Assembly (NCBI GenBank): GCA_002928965.1
Contig: PERU01000002.1
Span: 1-64,000, forward strand
From: Methylomonas sp.
Lineage (GTDB): Bacteria > Pseudomonadota > Gammaproteobacteria > Methylococcales > Methylomonadaceae
DNA: 64,000 bases
Reading direction: 5' to 3'
The notes beneath the pieces were generated by a model that had not been told where the DNA came from, did no database searches, and saw only the letters and a list, made by a program, of their open reading frames with translations. A program made the translations under genes and the position numbers. This document shows positions 26,441-36,152 of this stretch, piece after piece. The number at the start of each line of letters is the position of its first letter. Positions within the stretch are counted from its first letter, which is position 1.

Positions 26441-27489
26441 GAATGCATTTATATCGATGGTTTGCTTTGCTGGTAATGGCAGTAGGCATGCCAAGTATAG
26501 CTTTATCGGAGAGCTTGAATTGTCAAGCCGTTACAGCCGAAACATGTGATATTGCGGGTAAACTTGGCAGAGGGATTAACCTGGGCAATATGCTGGACCC
26601 GCCACGGGAAGGCGATTGGGGATATTGGTTGCTGCCAGAATATTTGGATAAAGTAGCACCGCTTTTCCAGACGGTGCGCATTCCAGTGCGCTGGAGTAAT
26701 CATGCTGCCGCCACCGAAGACGCTACTTTGGATGAGCGTTTTGCAGGCCGAGTCGATAAGGTCATTGATAGCTACCTTGCCAAAGGTATGTATGTGATTT
26801 TGGACTTACATCATTACAATCAGTTATTTGGTGATGCATTAATGCCTAACGAATACCCGGTGGCTCCCGAGGTGTTGGAAACGCGCTTAGTTAATATGTG
26901 GCAGCAGCTTGCTGAGCGATATAAAGATCGTAGCGATAAGTTGATTTTTGAATTGCTTAACGAACCGCACGGCAAGTTAAACGGTGAACCCTGGAATGCC
27001 TTACTCGCCAGACTGATAAAAACGGTGCGTAGCAGCAATCCAACGCGGACTATTTTGCTCGGGCCTACTGAATGGAACGCTGCTAAGGATTTGGAAAAAT
27101 TGCGGTTGCCGGAAGATAGGTATTTGCTTATCGCCATTCATAACTACGAGCCTTTCAACTTCACCCATCAAGGCATCAAATATTTACCTAAACCATTCCC
27201 AACTGGAACTACGTGTTGTAATAAGCAGCAACAGCTGATGATTACCGATGCGCTTGATCTAGCTCAGGCATGGAGTAAAAAACACGGTTATCCACTGCAT
27301 GTCGGTGAGTTCGGTGCCTATAAAGCAGCCGATATGGACTCACGGGCCAGCTATATCCGATTTATTCGTGATGAAATGGAGCAGCGGGGTATGGGTTGGA
27401 CCTATTGGGATTTTGCCTCATCATTCGGAATTTATGACCCTAAAGCCCGCGTGTGGATTGAACCTTTACGGCGAGCCTTGCTGGATTAA
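26437..27489 (+). CDS. secreted GH5 endoglucanase-like hydrolase
   Basis: This 350-aa protein has a signal peptide (WFALLVMAVGMPSIALS) and a TIM-barrel GH5 domain with GINLGNMLDPP, ILDLHHYNQL, the acid/base glutamate in ELLNEPHG and the nucleophile glutamate in HVGEFGAY. GH5 enzymes cleave beta-1,4-type glucans or mannans. The start overlaps the preceding stop (ATGA), showing translational coupling with a polysaccharide transferase. That suggests trimming or release of the locus's own polymer more than foraging. Confidence 0.9.
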   Translation: MRMHLYRWFALLVMAVGMPSIALSESLNCQAVTAETCDIAGKLGRGINLGNMLDPPREGDWGYWLLPEYLDKVAPLFQTVRIPVRWSNHAAATEDATLDERFAGRVDKVIDSYLAKGMYVILDLHHYNQLFGDALMPNEYPVAPEVLETRLVNMWQQLAERYKDRSDKLIFELLNEPHGKLNGEPWNALLARLIKTVRSSNPTRTILLGPTEWNAAKDLEKLRLPEDRYLLIAIHNYEPFNFTHQGIKYLPKPFPTGTTCCNKQQQLMITDALDLAQAWSKKHGYPLHVGEFGAYKAADMDSRASYIRFIRDEMEQRGMGWTYWDFASSFGIYDPKARVWIEPLRRALLD

Positions 27490-27497
27490 GCCGGTAT

Positions 27498-28877
27498 TTA
27501 AAATGCTGCTTGTAAATTGATCGATGCCGACTGGCTGGTATAAGCTCGAAATTGGTTGGTTGAATCGCGTTTTTCATAATTCAGTAAAGCGTTGATGCTG
27601 ACATTATCCCAAGGGCTGTATTTTGCGCTGAATCCAAAATTAGCCACCTGATCCTGTTCGCGTGGGCCGATAGTCACGTTGCCTGTTTCACCTAAATAAT
27701 CCTGCTGTTGATAGTTGATAGGTAACAAAAATTCCAGCTTTTCGCTTGGCCGCCAACTGGGGTTAACTTCCACCCCTTGTGCGAGCATAAAACTGGCAAA
27801 CTCATTGCCGGCTTGGTTAATTTCACGCTTGGCGGATATTTGCAGCAATGATTTATCGCTAAATTGCCAGTTCAAGCTTAAGCGTGCAGTTACATCAGCA
27901 AAATCTCTGGCACTCAAATGTTCGTGATTTTGCAGGGTATAGCCTAGCCAGCCATCGACTCTGGTTTTGATGCTGGCTCGCCAATCCCAGGTTAGCGCGT
28001 AGTTATAACGCTTGTAGGCGTTATCCAGGTTGTTGGTAGCATTAAATTCGCGTTGCGGATAGCGTCCATCGGTGGCTAACAAACGCACCCCCATCATGCT
28101 GCCAGAGGGGCTTATGTAATGCAGATTTATTTCAGCGTTGTCTTCAGTGTTATTACTGATGGCTCGACTGGCATCCGTAAAACGATTGTCTGTTCTAAAC
28201 CAGCCCAGCTTGATTTTGCCCCGAGGATGAAACAAATAGCCACCACTGGCAAACAATCGTTGATTGTTATACAAATTGGAGACCAGCGAATTGAGCTGCA
28301 CATAACTGCCCATGGCCTGCATATTGGCATAGCCGATTTCACCACTCAGGTTGCTTTGAGATTGCCAGTTCCATTGCACCAGATTTTTCCAGCCTACATA
28401 ATCCAGACTGCTAAAGTTTTGAAAGCTATTTTGTTGGACGTTGGCTTTTACCAAAACATGTTGCAGACTGCGCTTCCAATCAACATCAAAGCCGGCGGCG
28501 AGTTGTCCAATCAGTTCGCTTTTATCACTTTTGCCGGTGACCAATTGCGGATCTACGCTGTCAGAAAAACGTAAAAAATTGCTGTCATGCAGTAAGCTAG
28601 TGGCGACGTAAGGCGTGAATGTTTGTATCTGCGCCGGCGGTTTGGCTGCAGCTTGACTGAATACAAAGCTGGCAATGATTAGGGGTTTTCGCCAACCTAT
28701 TCGGGCAAGGTGTTGACTAACCCTGCTCTTAAATACCGTTCGTCCTGAGTATGTCGAAGGATAAGCCAGCTTGGGTTTCGACAAACTCGGTCCGAACGAA
28801 GTACCCGTGAAAAATAGGGTCGTTCGATTAAAAAACTGACGGATGGACAAAGTCAATAGACTCGGCCACAGGCTAGT
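27498..28877 (-). CDS. exopolysaccharide outer-membrane beta-barrel protein, EpsL-like
   Basis: After an alanine-terminated hydrophobic signal (KPLIIASFVFSQAAA) the protein is an alternating-residue beta-barrel sequence of about 380 residues ending in an aromatic (QAAF), as in the EpsL putative outer-membrane partner of EpsE/F/G systems. The start is uncertain. The first ATG below the epsG stop is at 28877, but that frame reads about 50 residues through an inverted repeat (28737-28798) before the signal. No ATG, GTG or TTG lies between the repeat and the signal. The repeat may have been inserted into the 5' end. Confidence 0.7.
   Translation of the reverse strand, partial: TSLWPSLLTLSIRQFFNRTTLFFTGTSFGPSLSKPKLAYPSTYSGRTVFKSRVSQHLARIGWRKPLIIASFVFSQAAAKPPAQIQTFTPYVATSLLHDSNFLRFSDSVDPQLVTGKSDKSELIGQLAAGFDVDWKRSLQHVLVKANVQQNSFQNFSSLDYVGWKNLVQWNWQSQSNLSGEIGYANMQAMGSYVQLNSLVSNLYNNQRLFASGGYLFHPRGKIKLGWFRTDNRFTDASRAISNNTEDNAEINLHYISPSGSMMGVRLLATDGRYPQREFNATNNLDNAYKRYNYALTWDWRASIKTRVDGWLGYTLQNHEHLSARDFADVTARLSLNWQFSDKSLLQISAKREINQAGNEFASFMLAQGVEVNPSWRPSEKLEFLLPINYQQQDYLGETGNVTIGPREQDQVANFGFSAKYSPWDNVSINALLNYEKRDSTNQFRAYTSQSASINLQAAF
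28737..28798. repeat. imperfect inverted repeat of the dispersed GTCGAA type
   Basis: Two 22-bp arms (28737-28758 and 28777-28798) are reverse complements with about four mismatches. The left arm shares 22 of 24 bases with the reverse complement of sequence at 49088-49111. It lies inside the 5' end of the barrel-protein frame. Confidence 0.75.
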
Positions 28878-28918
28878 CATTGCAATGCAAAATAGCCGGT
28901 GCTGCCGATTAATACAAT

Positions 28919-29770
28919 TTAAAAAACATTGATAACCGAGCCTACACATGGGCAACCGCTGCTTAATAAATCACCGCTTAACTGCTGTAATGCATTAACC
29001 CGTGAGTGATGTTGACGCGCAACCAATAAAGCGGCGCCGCAGGTGGAGGCAATGATTTTTGCCTCAATGCCTTGTTCAGTGGCAGGTGTATCAATCAAAA
29101 TGACATCAAATTGCTGATGCAGTGGTTGCAAAAAGTTTTTTAAGCCGCGCGTAATCAAATCCACCGGATTCGGGGGGAGGGTGCCCGCGGGTAACACGCA
29201 TAAATCACGAAAGGCATTCACTCGCGAAATCACAGAGCTATCCGCACGACCTGCCAAAATGTCTGATAAACCGTAATCCGTCTGCAGTTTGAATAAACTA
29301 TGTTGACGTGGTTGTCTAAAATCCGCATCAATCAACAAGGTACGCTCACCCAGTTGAGAAAATACAATCGCCAGATTTGCTGCGGTATAGCTCCGTCCCT
29401 CGCTACGGTTTGGACTGATTACCGTTAAGCTTTTTTGCACATCATTAAACCAACGCAACATCAATTGTCCCCGTACTGCACGCAGTGCCTCCACCTGACT
29501 GCTAAAGGGCTGATAAGCGGCAATAAGCTCTTGGCTGAAGTTATCTTCGCTGGCTAATAAATACGGAAAGTTAAATTGTAGAGATAGTGCTTTTTGAATG
29601 TCGTCTTCAGAAACCAGACCTAACGATTTGGCAACATCGCCAAAACGCATATTATTTTGTTTTTGCAAAGCAATAATGCGTTCAGCATCGCTAATGCTGA
29701 TTTTGCCGGCATCGAGTAATAAGGCGCCAATCGATGCTGTGCAATCTGATTTTATGATGGGATTTGTCAT
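28919..29770 (-). CDS. epsG: EpsG-type polysaccharide tyrosine kinase (BY-kinase-like)
   Basis: This 283-aa protein has an N-terminal MshEN-like helical domain (residues 10-65, ALLLDAGKISISDAERI) and a P-loop ATPase domain. Its Walker A region reads SPNRSEGRSYTAANLA, the relaxed form seen in EpsG, and Walker A' is LLIDADFRQPRQH. EpsG partners EpsF to control polymer length and export. The typical C-terminal tyrosine cluster is absent. The ATG at 29770 is chosen over an upstream TTG overlapping epsF. Confidence 0.87.
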   Translation of the reverse strand: MTNPIIKSDCTASIGALLLDAGKISISDAERIIALQKQNNMRFGDVAKSLGLVSEDDIQKALSLQFNFPYLLASEDNFSQELIAAYQPFSSQVEALRAVRGQLMLRWFNDVQKSLTVISPNRSEGRSYTAANLAIVFSQLGERTLLIDADFRQPRQHSLFKLQTDYGLSDILAGRADSSVISRVNAFRDLCVLPAGTLPPNPVDLITRGLKNFLQPLHQQFDVILIDTPATEQGIEAKIIASTCGAALLVARQHHSRVNALQQLSGDLLSSGCPCVGSVINVF

Positions 29771-29779
29771 GGCATTCAA

Positions 29780-31177
29780 TTAGAAAAGACGGCTGAGGTT
29801 TGGGTTTTTCTGGCCAACCACGGCAAATACCGGAATGCCTACCAAATCGGTCATATCCTGCGCAGAACGCACTCGGCGGTCGAGCAATTCTGTGACCAAG
29901 CTAATCATGACCCCCAACAATCCGCCTAAAAACAGTGAAATCACCAAATTTAACAATACTTTGGGTTTACTGGCATTTTGTGGTGGTAAGGCGGGGTTTA
30001 AAATTGAAATATTGGTTTGATTGACCTCACTTTCCATATGGGTCTGCACCGAACGCTGCATGGCAGAATCGTAAGCTTTTTGAGCATTTTCCACTTCGTG
30101 TGACAACACTGAAATTTCATCGTGCTGTTGTTTTAATTCCAATACTTTAGCTTTTTGCGCTGCTAACGACGATGCGAGTAAAGCATCGCGTTGCTTAGAG
30201 GAACTGGTGCCGCTGTTAATACTGTTCAATACCCGCTTAACTTCAGACTGAATTTGTTGATGCAGACTGTTCACCTCAGCTTCAGCTTGTTGGTATTGCG
30301 GATGATTGGTATCCAGACGTTTGGATAACTCGGCAAAATTGGCTTCGGCGCGGGCGGCGTCGGATTTTAAGGATTGAATCAAAGCGCTGTTCAGTACTTC
30401 TTGCAATGAATCTGAGGAACCGCCATTTTTACCCATATTGTTAAGTAACTCCTTACGCGATAACAATTCATTGGTTTTAGCCTGGCTTTCGACTAATTGT
30501 CGTGATAATTCAGCTAAACGGGTGTTTTCAATATCAATTCGATCATCACTGACCACAATGCCGTGTTGTTGTTGATAGTTGGATAATACTGATTGAGCCG
30601 CAGCCAGACGTTCGCGGAGCATGCCCAGTTGAGAGTCGAACCAGTCGGCATTGGCTTTTGCAGGTTGAGCACGCAGCTCTATGCTGGTTTGTACATAAGC
30701 GTCTGCAAACGCATTGGCAATTTGTGCAGCAATTTGTGGATCGGTAAAGGTAAAGCTGATCTGAATCAGACTGCTTTCGCGGGAGGGTTTTACGTCTAAA
30801 TTAGGCAATAACAAACCGGCCACTTGATCTTTTGGGTTAACCAAATTGTTTGGGTTTTTGGCCAGTTTGTCCAAAAACACAGGAGATTCATCAAGCTTGA
30901 GTTTTTCCACCACTTTGCGCGCTACATTGGGGCTGGCAATTACCTCGGATTGGGTAGCCATATAACCAGCCAGTAACTGTACCGGCACCGTTAATCCGGT
31001 AATTTGATCAATACCTCGCTGATCTACCACCAAGGCGGTCGTGGCCACATATTGTTTAGCCATACGTACATTAACCAGCAGCGTCAAACTGCTGGTAATC
31101 GTTAAAACTGACAGCAAAATCCATCTGCGCGACCAAAGTATGTTGAGAAATTGTCGTATTGTCATACTGTTTAACAA
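29780..31177 (-). CDS. epsF: EpsF-type chain-length determinant (Wzz/PCP family)
   Basis: This 465-aa inner-membrane protein has a membrane segment near residues 18-34, a long periplasmic coiled coil, and a second segment near 420-440 preceded by the Pro-rich NPALPPQNASKPK. This is a polysaccharide co-polymerase organisation with the kinase on a separate gene (EpsG). The LLNLVISLFLGGLLGVMISL helix is typical of the family. It ends 9 bp before the epsG start, so the pair is coupled. Confidence 0.9.
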   Translation of the reverse strand: MLNSMTIRQFLNILWSRRWILLSVLTITSSLTLLVNVRMAKQYVATTALVVDQRGIDQITGLTVPVQLLAGYMATQSEVIASPNVARKVVEKLKLDESPVFLDKLAKNPNNLVNPKDQVAGLLLPNLDVKPSRESSLIQISFTFTDPQIAAQIANAFADAYVQTSIELRAQPAKANADWFDSQLGMLRERLAAAQSVLSNYQQQHGIVVSDDRIDIENTRLAELSRQLVESQAKTNELLSRKELLNNMGKNGGSSDSLQEVLNSALIQSLKSDAARAEANFAELSKRLDTNHPQYQQAEAEVNSLHQQIQSEVKRVLNSINSGTSSSKQRDALLASSLAAQKAKVLELKQQHDEISVLSHEVENAQKAYDSAMQRSVQTHMESEVNQTNISILNPALPPQNASKPKVLLNLVISLFLGGLLGVMISLVTELLDRRVRSAQDMTDLVGIPVFAVVGQKNPNLSRLF

Positions 31178-31320
31178 GGTATTTGTTTATAAACAGGCCG
31201 CAGGTTGCGGTTGAGGTGTTGACTCAGTTGTTGAGAGTTAATCAGCTTGAGTCTTTTTCAGCACAGGTTACGGCTACAAACTAAACACATAGAAAGCTAC
31301 ATGAAACGGATAGGCTGTCA

Positions 31321-32100
31321 TTAAAACCAGCGTTCATCAATATAAATCACATCACCTTGCAGAACGGTGTCGTTCAGTTCGACATCAATTTCCTGCAAGT
31401 GACCACTGGCATCTTTGCGTTTCACGACAATGCCATTTTCCGTGCCACGTAATGTCAAGCCACCACTGATGGATAAGGCTTTAACTACAGATAAGTCCTG
31501 TCGCAGCGGATATTCACCGGGATTTTTTACCTCGCCGTAAATGTAAAACATGGGTGCTTTAGGGACATAAACTGTGTCACCTTGTTGCATTTTAAAGCTG
31601 GGCAATGGTTGCGTCGGGCTGATAACAGTGGGTAATGTCAATTGCATTTGTTCGGGTTTATCGTCAACTAGCCGGGTAACCAATAATTGGTCACTCCCTA
31701 ACTCGCTGATGCCACCAGCCATGGCGATTAAGTCGACCACTGAACTGTTGGAATCAAGCGGGTAACGTCCTGGCTTATTGACATAGCCCAGCACGGAAAC
31801 TTGCTGACTGACATGCTCCAACACCGTCACGCTGACTTGGGCGTCGTGGATGAAGCCGCCTTCGATCAAGCGAACGGCAATGGCTTCTTCCAGCTCCATG
31901 TTGGATTTTCCGGTGACCGGCACTTCACCAATCAAGGGAAATGTGATGCGACCATCAGCTGAAACGCGAGTTTCGGTTTTTAAATCATCATAGCCATAAA
32001 CCGATATACGGATAACGTCATCAGGACCCAGGCTATAGGCAGCATAGGCACACAATGGCAGCCATAACAGTACCCATAATAATTTGGTCTTAATACGCAT
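31321..32100 (-). CDS. epsE: EpsE-type Wza-family polysaccharide export protein
   Basis: This 259-aa protein has a signal peptide followed by YSLGPDDVIRISVYGYDDL, the Poly_export domain, and SLBB domains with VLGYVNKPGRYPL and YGEVKNPGEYPLR. It forms the periplasmic/outer-membrane export channel. The ATG at 32100 overlaps the end of the preceding gene and has AAGGA upstream. No lipobox cysteine is evident in the signal region, unlike Wza. Confidence 0.9.
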   Translation of the reverse strand: MRIKTKLLWVLLWLPLCAYAAYSLGPDDVIRISVYGYDDLKTETRVSADGRITFPLIGEVPVTGKSNMELEEAIAVRLIEGGFIHDAQVSVTVLEHVSQQVSVLGYVNKPGRYPLDSNSSVVDLIAMAGGISELGSDQLLVTRLVDDKPEQMQLTLPTVISPTQPLPSFKMQQGDTVYVPKAPMFYIYGEVKNPGEYPLRQDLSVVKALSISGGLTLRGTENGIVVKRKDASGHLQEIDVELNDTVLQGDVIYIDERWF

Positions 32101-33478
32101 TCTTGTCCTTAATGACAACGCCGATAGTTTTGAAAATAATGATCAAGTCCAGAAATAATGACCAATTGCGCAGATAGTCTAAGTCGTGATTAATCCTGGC
32201 TTGCATTTTGTCCAGGGTTTCTGTTTCACCTCGATAACCTTTTACCTGCGCCCAGCCGGTAATGCCGGGTTTGACTTTATGGCGAATCATATAGCCCTTA
32301 ATCAAACTGCGATATAACTCATTATGACTTACCGCATGAGGGCGTGGACCGACGATACTCATACGGCCTTGCAATACATTAAAAAACTGCGGCAACTCAT
32401 CCAGAGATGTTTTACGTAAAAACGCGCCAAAGCGCGTGATGCGAGGATCTTGGCGAGTTGCCTGTGTAACCTGATCACCATTTTCCATAACCGTCATACT
32501 GCGAAATTTATAAACGAGGATTTCCTTACCATCCAAACCATAGCGTTTTTGTCGGAACAACACAGGGCCCGGCGAACTAAGTTTAACACCCGAGGCTATG
32601 ACTGCCATAAGCGGAGAAATCAGCAACAAAATCAGCAGAGATAACAGGACATCACAGCCGCGTTTAAGGGTACCGTTAGTGCCGGTAAAAGGACTTTCGC
32701 AGACTGCAATAACAGGTATACCGTGTATCGTGCTGATGTTGCCTTGTATCAAATCGAACATAAAAATATCTGGCACGAAAAAAATCGAGGCTGTGGTATC
32801 CCGTAAATCATCCAACAGCGACAAAATGCGCGGCTGTGCTGACATGGGTAAGGCAATGTAGATACGTTTGATTTTATGGGTTTTAACAAATGTAGCTGCA
32901 GACGCAATAGGTCCCAGTAATTGATGGCCACTATCCTCAAGGTATTCTGCAACCCGTTGTTGATCCCGGTCGTCAAAAAATCCAACATTCGACAGGGTGG
33001 GATTTTGATTGAAACGTTGAATCAGTTTATGGCTCACTTCATTTACACCAACGATAACGGCAGTGTTGGAATGACGGTTTTTAAGCGCTTTGCGTCGATA
33101 TTGATACAAAACCAGCCAATGCACAGTGATCAACAAAATTGGTGTTATTAAAAACCAACCGAATAAGACTGTGCGTGAAAAATAATCGCTGGTTTTGGAA
33201 GCAAAGCCCATCAATAACAATAGGCTGATAACGTAAAACCATTGAAATAACAAACTCGTAACCGACCGTTTCCAAAACAATTTGTAGGTAGACTCAATAT
33301 TTACACTGTCTATTAACTGGCCGGATAACAAAAAGGCAAGTACTAATAACAAAAAGTACCCTTCATCAAAATGACCCAAAAAATAATGACTACATGCAAC
33401 GAGTGACAATGCCACGATCAAAGGATTTAGCAGATTTTTTATAAATAGTAGCAATGGTTCAGACTGTAACATCTGCAA
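32090..33478 (-). CDS. initiating undecaprenyl-phosphate sugar phosphotransferase
   Basis: This 462-aa polyprenyl glycosylphosphotransferase has four N-terminal membrane helices, a nucleotide-binding-like middle domain and the C-terminal catalytic domain. That domain contains [60 protein letters not shown] and [17 protein letters not shown]. It transfers a sugar-1-phosphate, often glucose, to the lipid carrier to start repeat-unit synthesis. It heads the leftward epsE-epsF-epsG unit. Confidence 0.92.
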   Translation of the reverse strand: MQMLQSEPLLLFIKNLLNPLIVALSLVACSHYFLGHFDEGYFLLLVLAFLLSGQLIDSVNIESTYKLFWKRSVTSLLFQWFYVISLLLLMGFASKTSDYFSRTVLFGWFLITPILLITVHWLVLYQYRRKALKNRHSNTAVIVGVNEVSHKLIQRFNQNPTLSNVGFFDDRDQQRVAEYLEDSGHQLLGPIASAATFVKTHKIKRIYIALPMSAQPRILSLLDDLRDTTASIFFVPDIFMFDLIQGNISTIHGIPVIAVCESPFTGTNGTLKRGCDVLLSLLILLLISPLMAVIASGVKLSSPGPVLFRQKRYGLDGKEILVYKFRSMTVMENGDQVTQATRQDPRITRFGAFLRKTSLDELPQFFNVLQGRMSIVGPRPHAVSHNELYRSLIKGYMIRHKVKPGITGWAQVKGYRGETETLDKMQARINHDLDYLRNWSLFLDLIIIFKTIGVVIKDKNAY

Positions 33479-33523
33479 ATAGCCTATTTAAATTAAGCAA
33501 AGGGGGTATGAGAATTACTGGTT

Positions 33524-33565
33524 AAAACCCGATGCCAGCAAGCTTAGAACAAGGCAGGCATCGGG
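33524..33565 (-). terminator. Rho-independent terminator after the small secreted gene
   Basis: CCCGATGCC and GGCATCGGG (33528-33536 and 33557-33565) form a perfect 9-bp stem with a 20-base loop. Reading leftward, TTTT follows. It separates the small gene at 33584 from the downstream transferase gene. Confidence 0.7.
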
Positions 33566-33583
33566 GGTAATTAAAACGCTCTA

Positions 33584-34060
33584 TCATGATTTGAGCGGTG
33601 CTAATTTAAGATCTGAACCGCTGTTTTTTACGCCAGCGATTTGCCCTAATACCAGCATAAATCCGACTAAAAACATCGACCAGAATTCGTAATGTTTATT
33701 CGTGTTTGTACTGGGTGTATCGACTGTGCGAATCAAGCTAACTGGGCTGAACGTGTTTTGCTTGATGTGATTGGATAAGTTAAAAAATCCGACGGGCTGC
33801 ATTAACATTCCTCCGAATGCAGCGGCATCAGCAGAAAAATCACTGATCGTAAACTGTTGATTAGCTGATTGATAATCCACATTCGCAGTAGCAACAGCAA
33901 ATGATTGATTAACTACATCGGTTTGAATAGGCGATAAAAAAACAAAATCGCTTGTGTCAGATGCTTTACTTGAAAGGCTTTGGTTTGATTCAGTGGCCGC
34001 TAGCGACATTGAGCTAAACCATAGTAAACATAAAAACAGACTCTCTTTAATGATGCTCAT
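33584..34060 (-). CDS. small secreted or membrane-tethered protein of unknown function
   Basis: This 158-aa protein has a signal peptide (SLFLCLLWFSSMSLAA), a Ser/Asn/Gln-rich middle and a C-terminal hydrophobic segment (FWSMFLVGFMLVLGQIAG) followed by a short polar tail with lysines. The layout resembles C-terminally anchored surface proteins, but it lacks a clear PEP motif. The ATG at 34060 removes a long unlikely extension. It has its own terminator. Function unknown; position suggests a role in exopolysaccharide assembly. Confidence 0.65.
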   Translation of the reverse strand: MSIIKESLFLCLLWFSSMSLAATESNQSLSSKASDTSDFVFLSPIQTDVVNQSFAVATANVDYQSANQQFTISDFSADAAAFGGMLMQPVGFFNLSNHIKQNTFSPVSLIRTVDTPSTNTNKHYEFWSMFLVGFMLVLGQIAGVKNSGSDLKLAPLKS

Positions 34061-34598
34061 TGATATATTCCTATTAAGTGTTGAATAAGCAAGCGGTGCA
34101 GTTTGCTTGGAAGTATCAGTAGAACGTTTATAAACCCCGTCAAAACGCATAGATTGATTTAACAAATTGGCTCAGCGTGCCCAGGGTGTGGTTTATCCCT
34201 AAATCATCTGATTTTTGATTGCCAAATTGATTTGCAAAATCTCTATGACTAGCCTCCTAAACCAAGTTAGGTTGAAGATTAAACACGGTTTTACTATAGG
34301 CGGTTCAGTTTTAAATACAATGCCTATATTTTGTTATTTAATATTTCTTAAAAGTTAACAATCAAAATGTTAATTTGCCAAAAAAATAGATTATGCTGTT
34401 GTCAAATGCTTACGGCATGAAGCTGACTTTTTGAATGATTACAGCTTGAGTTAACTGGTTTTTATACAGAATCAGTTAGAAGATAGTTTTAAATCAGCCA
34501 ATCTTAAGCGTTAGCTTTTGATGCTTTATCTCTTGGTAAAGCTAAAAGAAGCCTTGGATACAAAGGAATGTCTACATTAGCCTACTGAGGATCACAGC

Positions 34599-34646
34599 AT
34601 GTCAGTTGAACGCGTTGAGACCAGATTTATGACTAATCGCTGGTAA
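34599..34646 (+). CDS. 15-residue leader ORF upstream of the flippase gene
   Basis: An ATG at 34599 with a GAGGAT ribosome site starts a 15-codon frame ending in TAA three bases before the flippase ATG (34650). The flippase has no Shine-Dalgarno of its own, so the small frame probably couples ribosomes into it. The rest of 34061-34598 is AT-rich divergent promoter DNA with no other gene. Confidence 0.45.
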   Translation: MSVERVETRFMTNRW

Positions 34647-34649
34647 GTT

Positions 34650-36152
34650 ATGACTAGCATCGGTAAAGCCAGTGTCAAGGCTGTCAAATGGAGTGCTTTA
34701 ACTACCCTTGGACGCTTTGCGCTTCAGTTGATCGCACAGTCTGTGCTGGCGCGAATCCTTGGTCCGGAAAACTATGGCTTGTTTGGTATCGGCATGGTGG
34801 TTTATACCTTTGGGAATTTTTTCTCCAGCTTTGGCTTTGGGCGAAATCTGCTACAAAAACCGGAGATCAGCCAGCAAGACATTCGATTTGCCTTTACTTG
34901 GCAGCTTATTACCGGCGGTCTGGCCACAGTAATAATTTATTTGGCAGCTGGACTGATCGCAGAATATTTTCAAGAACCACGAGCACTACCCGTCATTCAA
35001 TGGCTGAGTCTGGCTTGTTTGTTAAACGCTGCAACAGCACCTGCAAATAACCTGTTGCAACGTGATCTTAATTTTAGAATCACCGGCTTAATCCAGGTCA
35101 TCAGTTATGCGATTGGTTATCTCGGTTTTGCCATACCTTTGGCTTTGAATGGTTTTGGTGTGGCAGCTTTGGTAACCGCTTGGTTGGTGCAAGCTGCAGT
35201 GACTTTCATCGCTAGCTATTGGGCTCAACCTCATCCAGTCAAGCCTTTGTTTTGGTTTGCAGATGCGAAACATGCATTTGGCTACGGCGGCACGGTATTT
35301 TTCACTAACATCATCAATTGGCTGTTGAATAACCTGGATAGAGTGGTAATTGGCCGATTGCTCAACACCCAGGCCTTTGGTTTATATAGCGCCGGCTATA
35401 ATTTGGCGACCATGCCCAACACCTTATTGTTAGGTACTTTACAAACCACTTTTTTAGCCAGTGGCGCCAAAGTGCAACACGATAAGCAACGCCTAGCCGA
35501 CAGTTTTTTGCAAGTATTGGCCAGCATTTGGGTTTTGTTATTGCCGGTATTTGTGTTTTTAGCTTTGGTTTCTGAGGATTTAGTAGCCATCTTATATGGC
35601 CCGAAGTGGAAAGAAACGGCCAGTGTATTAGCTATTTTATTTTTGGGGATGCCGGCTTTTATTGCTTGGGGTTTATCTACGCCAATTTTGTGGAACACCG
35701 GTCGTGGTAAATACGAAAGTTTGCTGCAAATTCCGGTGTTGATACTTGGGGCTGCTGCTTTGGTTATGTATGCAGGTGATGGCATTAATACGGCAGCTTT
35801 AGTCACAAGTAGTATTTTAGCGGGTCGGGCACTTGTCATGACCCATGCGGCAATGCGTGCCGTGGGTCTTGCATATCGTCGCCTATTGCCCAGTATTTTG
35901 CGCGGCTTACTCCTCAGTATCGTGGTTATCGGCCCAGGGTTGTTGGGTAAGCAGCTACCCGTTGGTTATGCTTATCCCTGGATATCACTGGCAGTTTCCA
36001 GTGTTGCAGCGATTGGATTATTAGTGCTAATTATCCGATTTTTGCCGCAATTATTGGGTCAACAGACTATGCAAATGTTAATTCGCTTTATGCCTAGTCT
36101 TGGTCACTCAAGTCCGTTTGGCTCTAAATTACCGGTGGCGGCTCATGACTGA
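34650..36152 (+). CDS. MOP-family polysaccharide flippase
   Basis: This 500-aa protein has about 12-14 membrane helices and the Wzx/MOP start KWSALTTLGRFALQLIAQSVLARILGPENYGLFG, then PANNLLQRDLNFR and NNLDRVVIGRLL. It moves lipid-linked repeat units across the inner membrane. It overlaps the polymerase start by 8 bp and lies just after a short leader ORF. Confidence 0.9.
   Translation: MTSIGKASVKAVKWSALTTLGRFALQLIAQSVLARILGPENYGLFGIGMVVYTFGNFFSSFGFGRNLLQKPEISQQDIRFAFTWQLITGGLATVIIYLAAGLIAEYFQEPRALPVIQWLSLACLLNAATAPANNLLQRDLNFRITGLIQVISYAIGYLGFAIPLALNGFGVAALVTAWLVQAAVTFIASYWAQPHPVKPLFWFADAKHAFGYGGTVFFTNIINWLLNNLDRVVIGRLLNTQAFGLYSAGYNLATMPNTLLLGTLQTTFLASGAKVQHDKQRLADSFLQVLASIWVLLLPVFVFLALVSEDLVAILYGPKWKETASVLAILFLGMPAFIAWGLSTPILWNTGRGKYESLLQIPVLILGAAALVMYAGDGINTAALVTSSILAGRALVMTHAAMRAVGLAYRRLLPSILRGLLLSIVVIGPGLLGKQLPVGYAYPWISLAVSSVAAIGLLVLIIRFLPQLLGQQTMQMLIRFMPSLGHSSPFGSKLPVAAHD

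Noticed and set aside
28919-29770. Fused N-terminal domain and atypical P-loop of the EpsG kinase as a novelty
   Set aside because: Both features are, to my knowledge, usual for the EpsG family.
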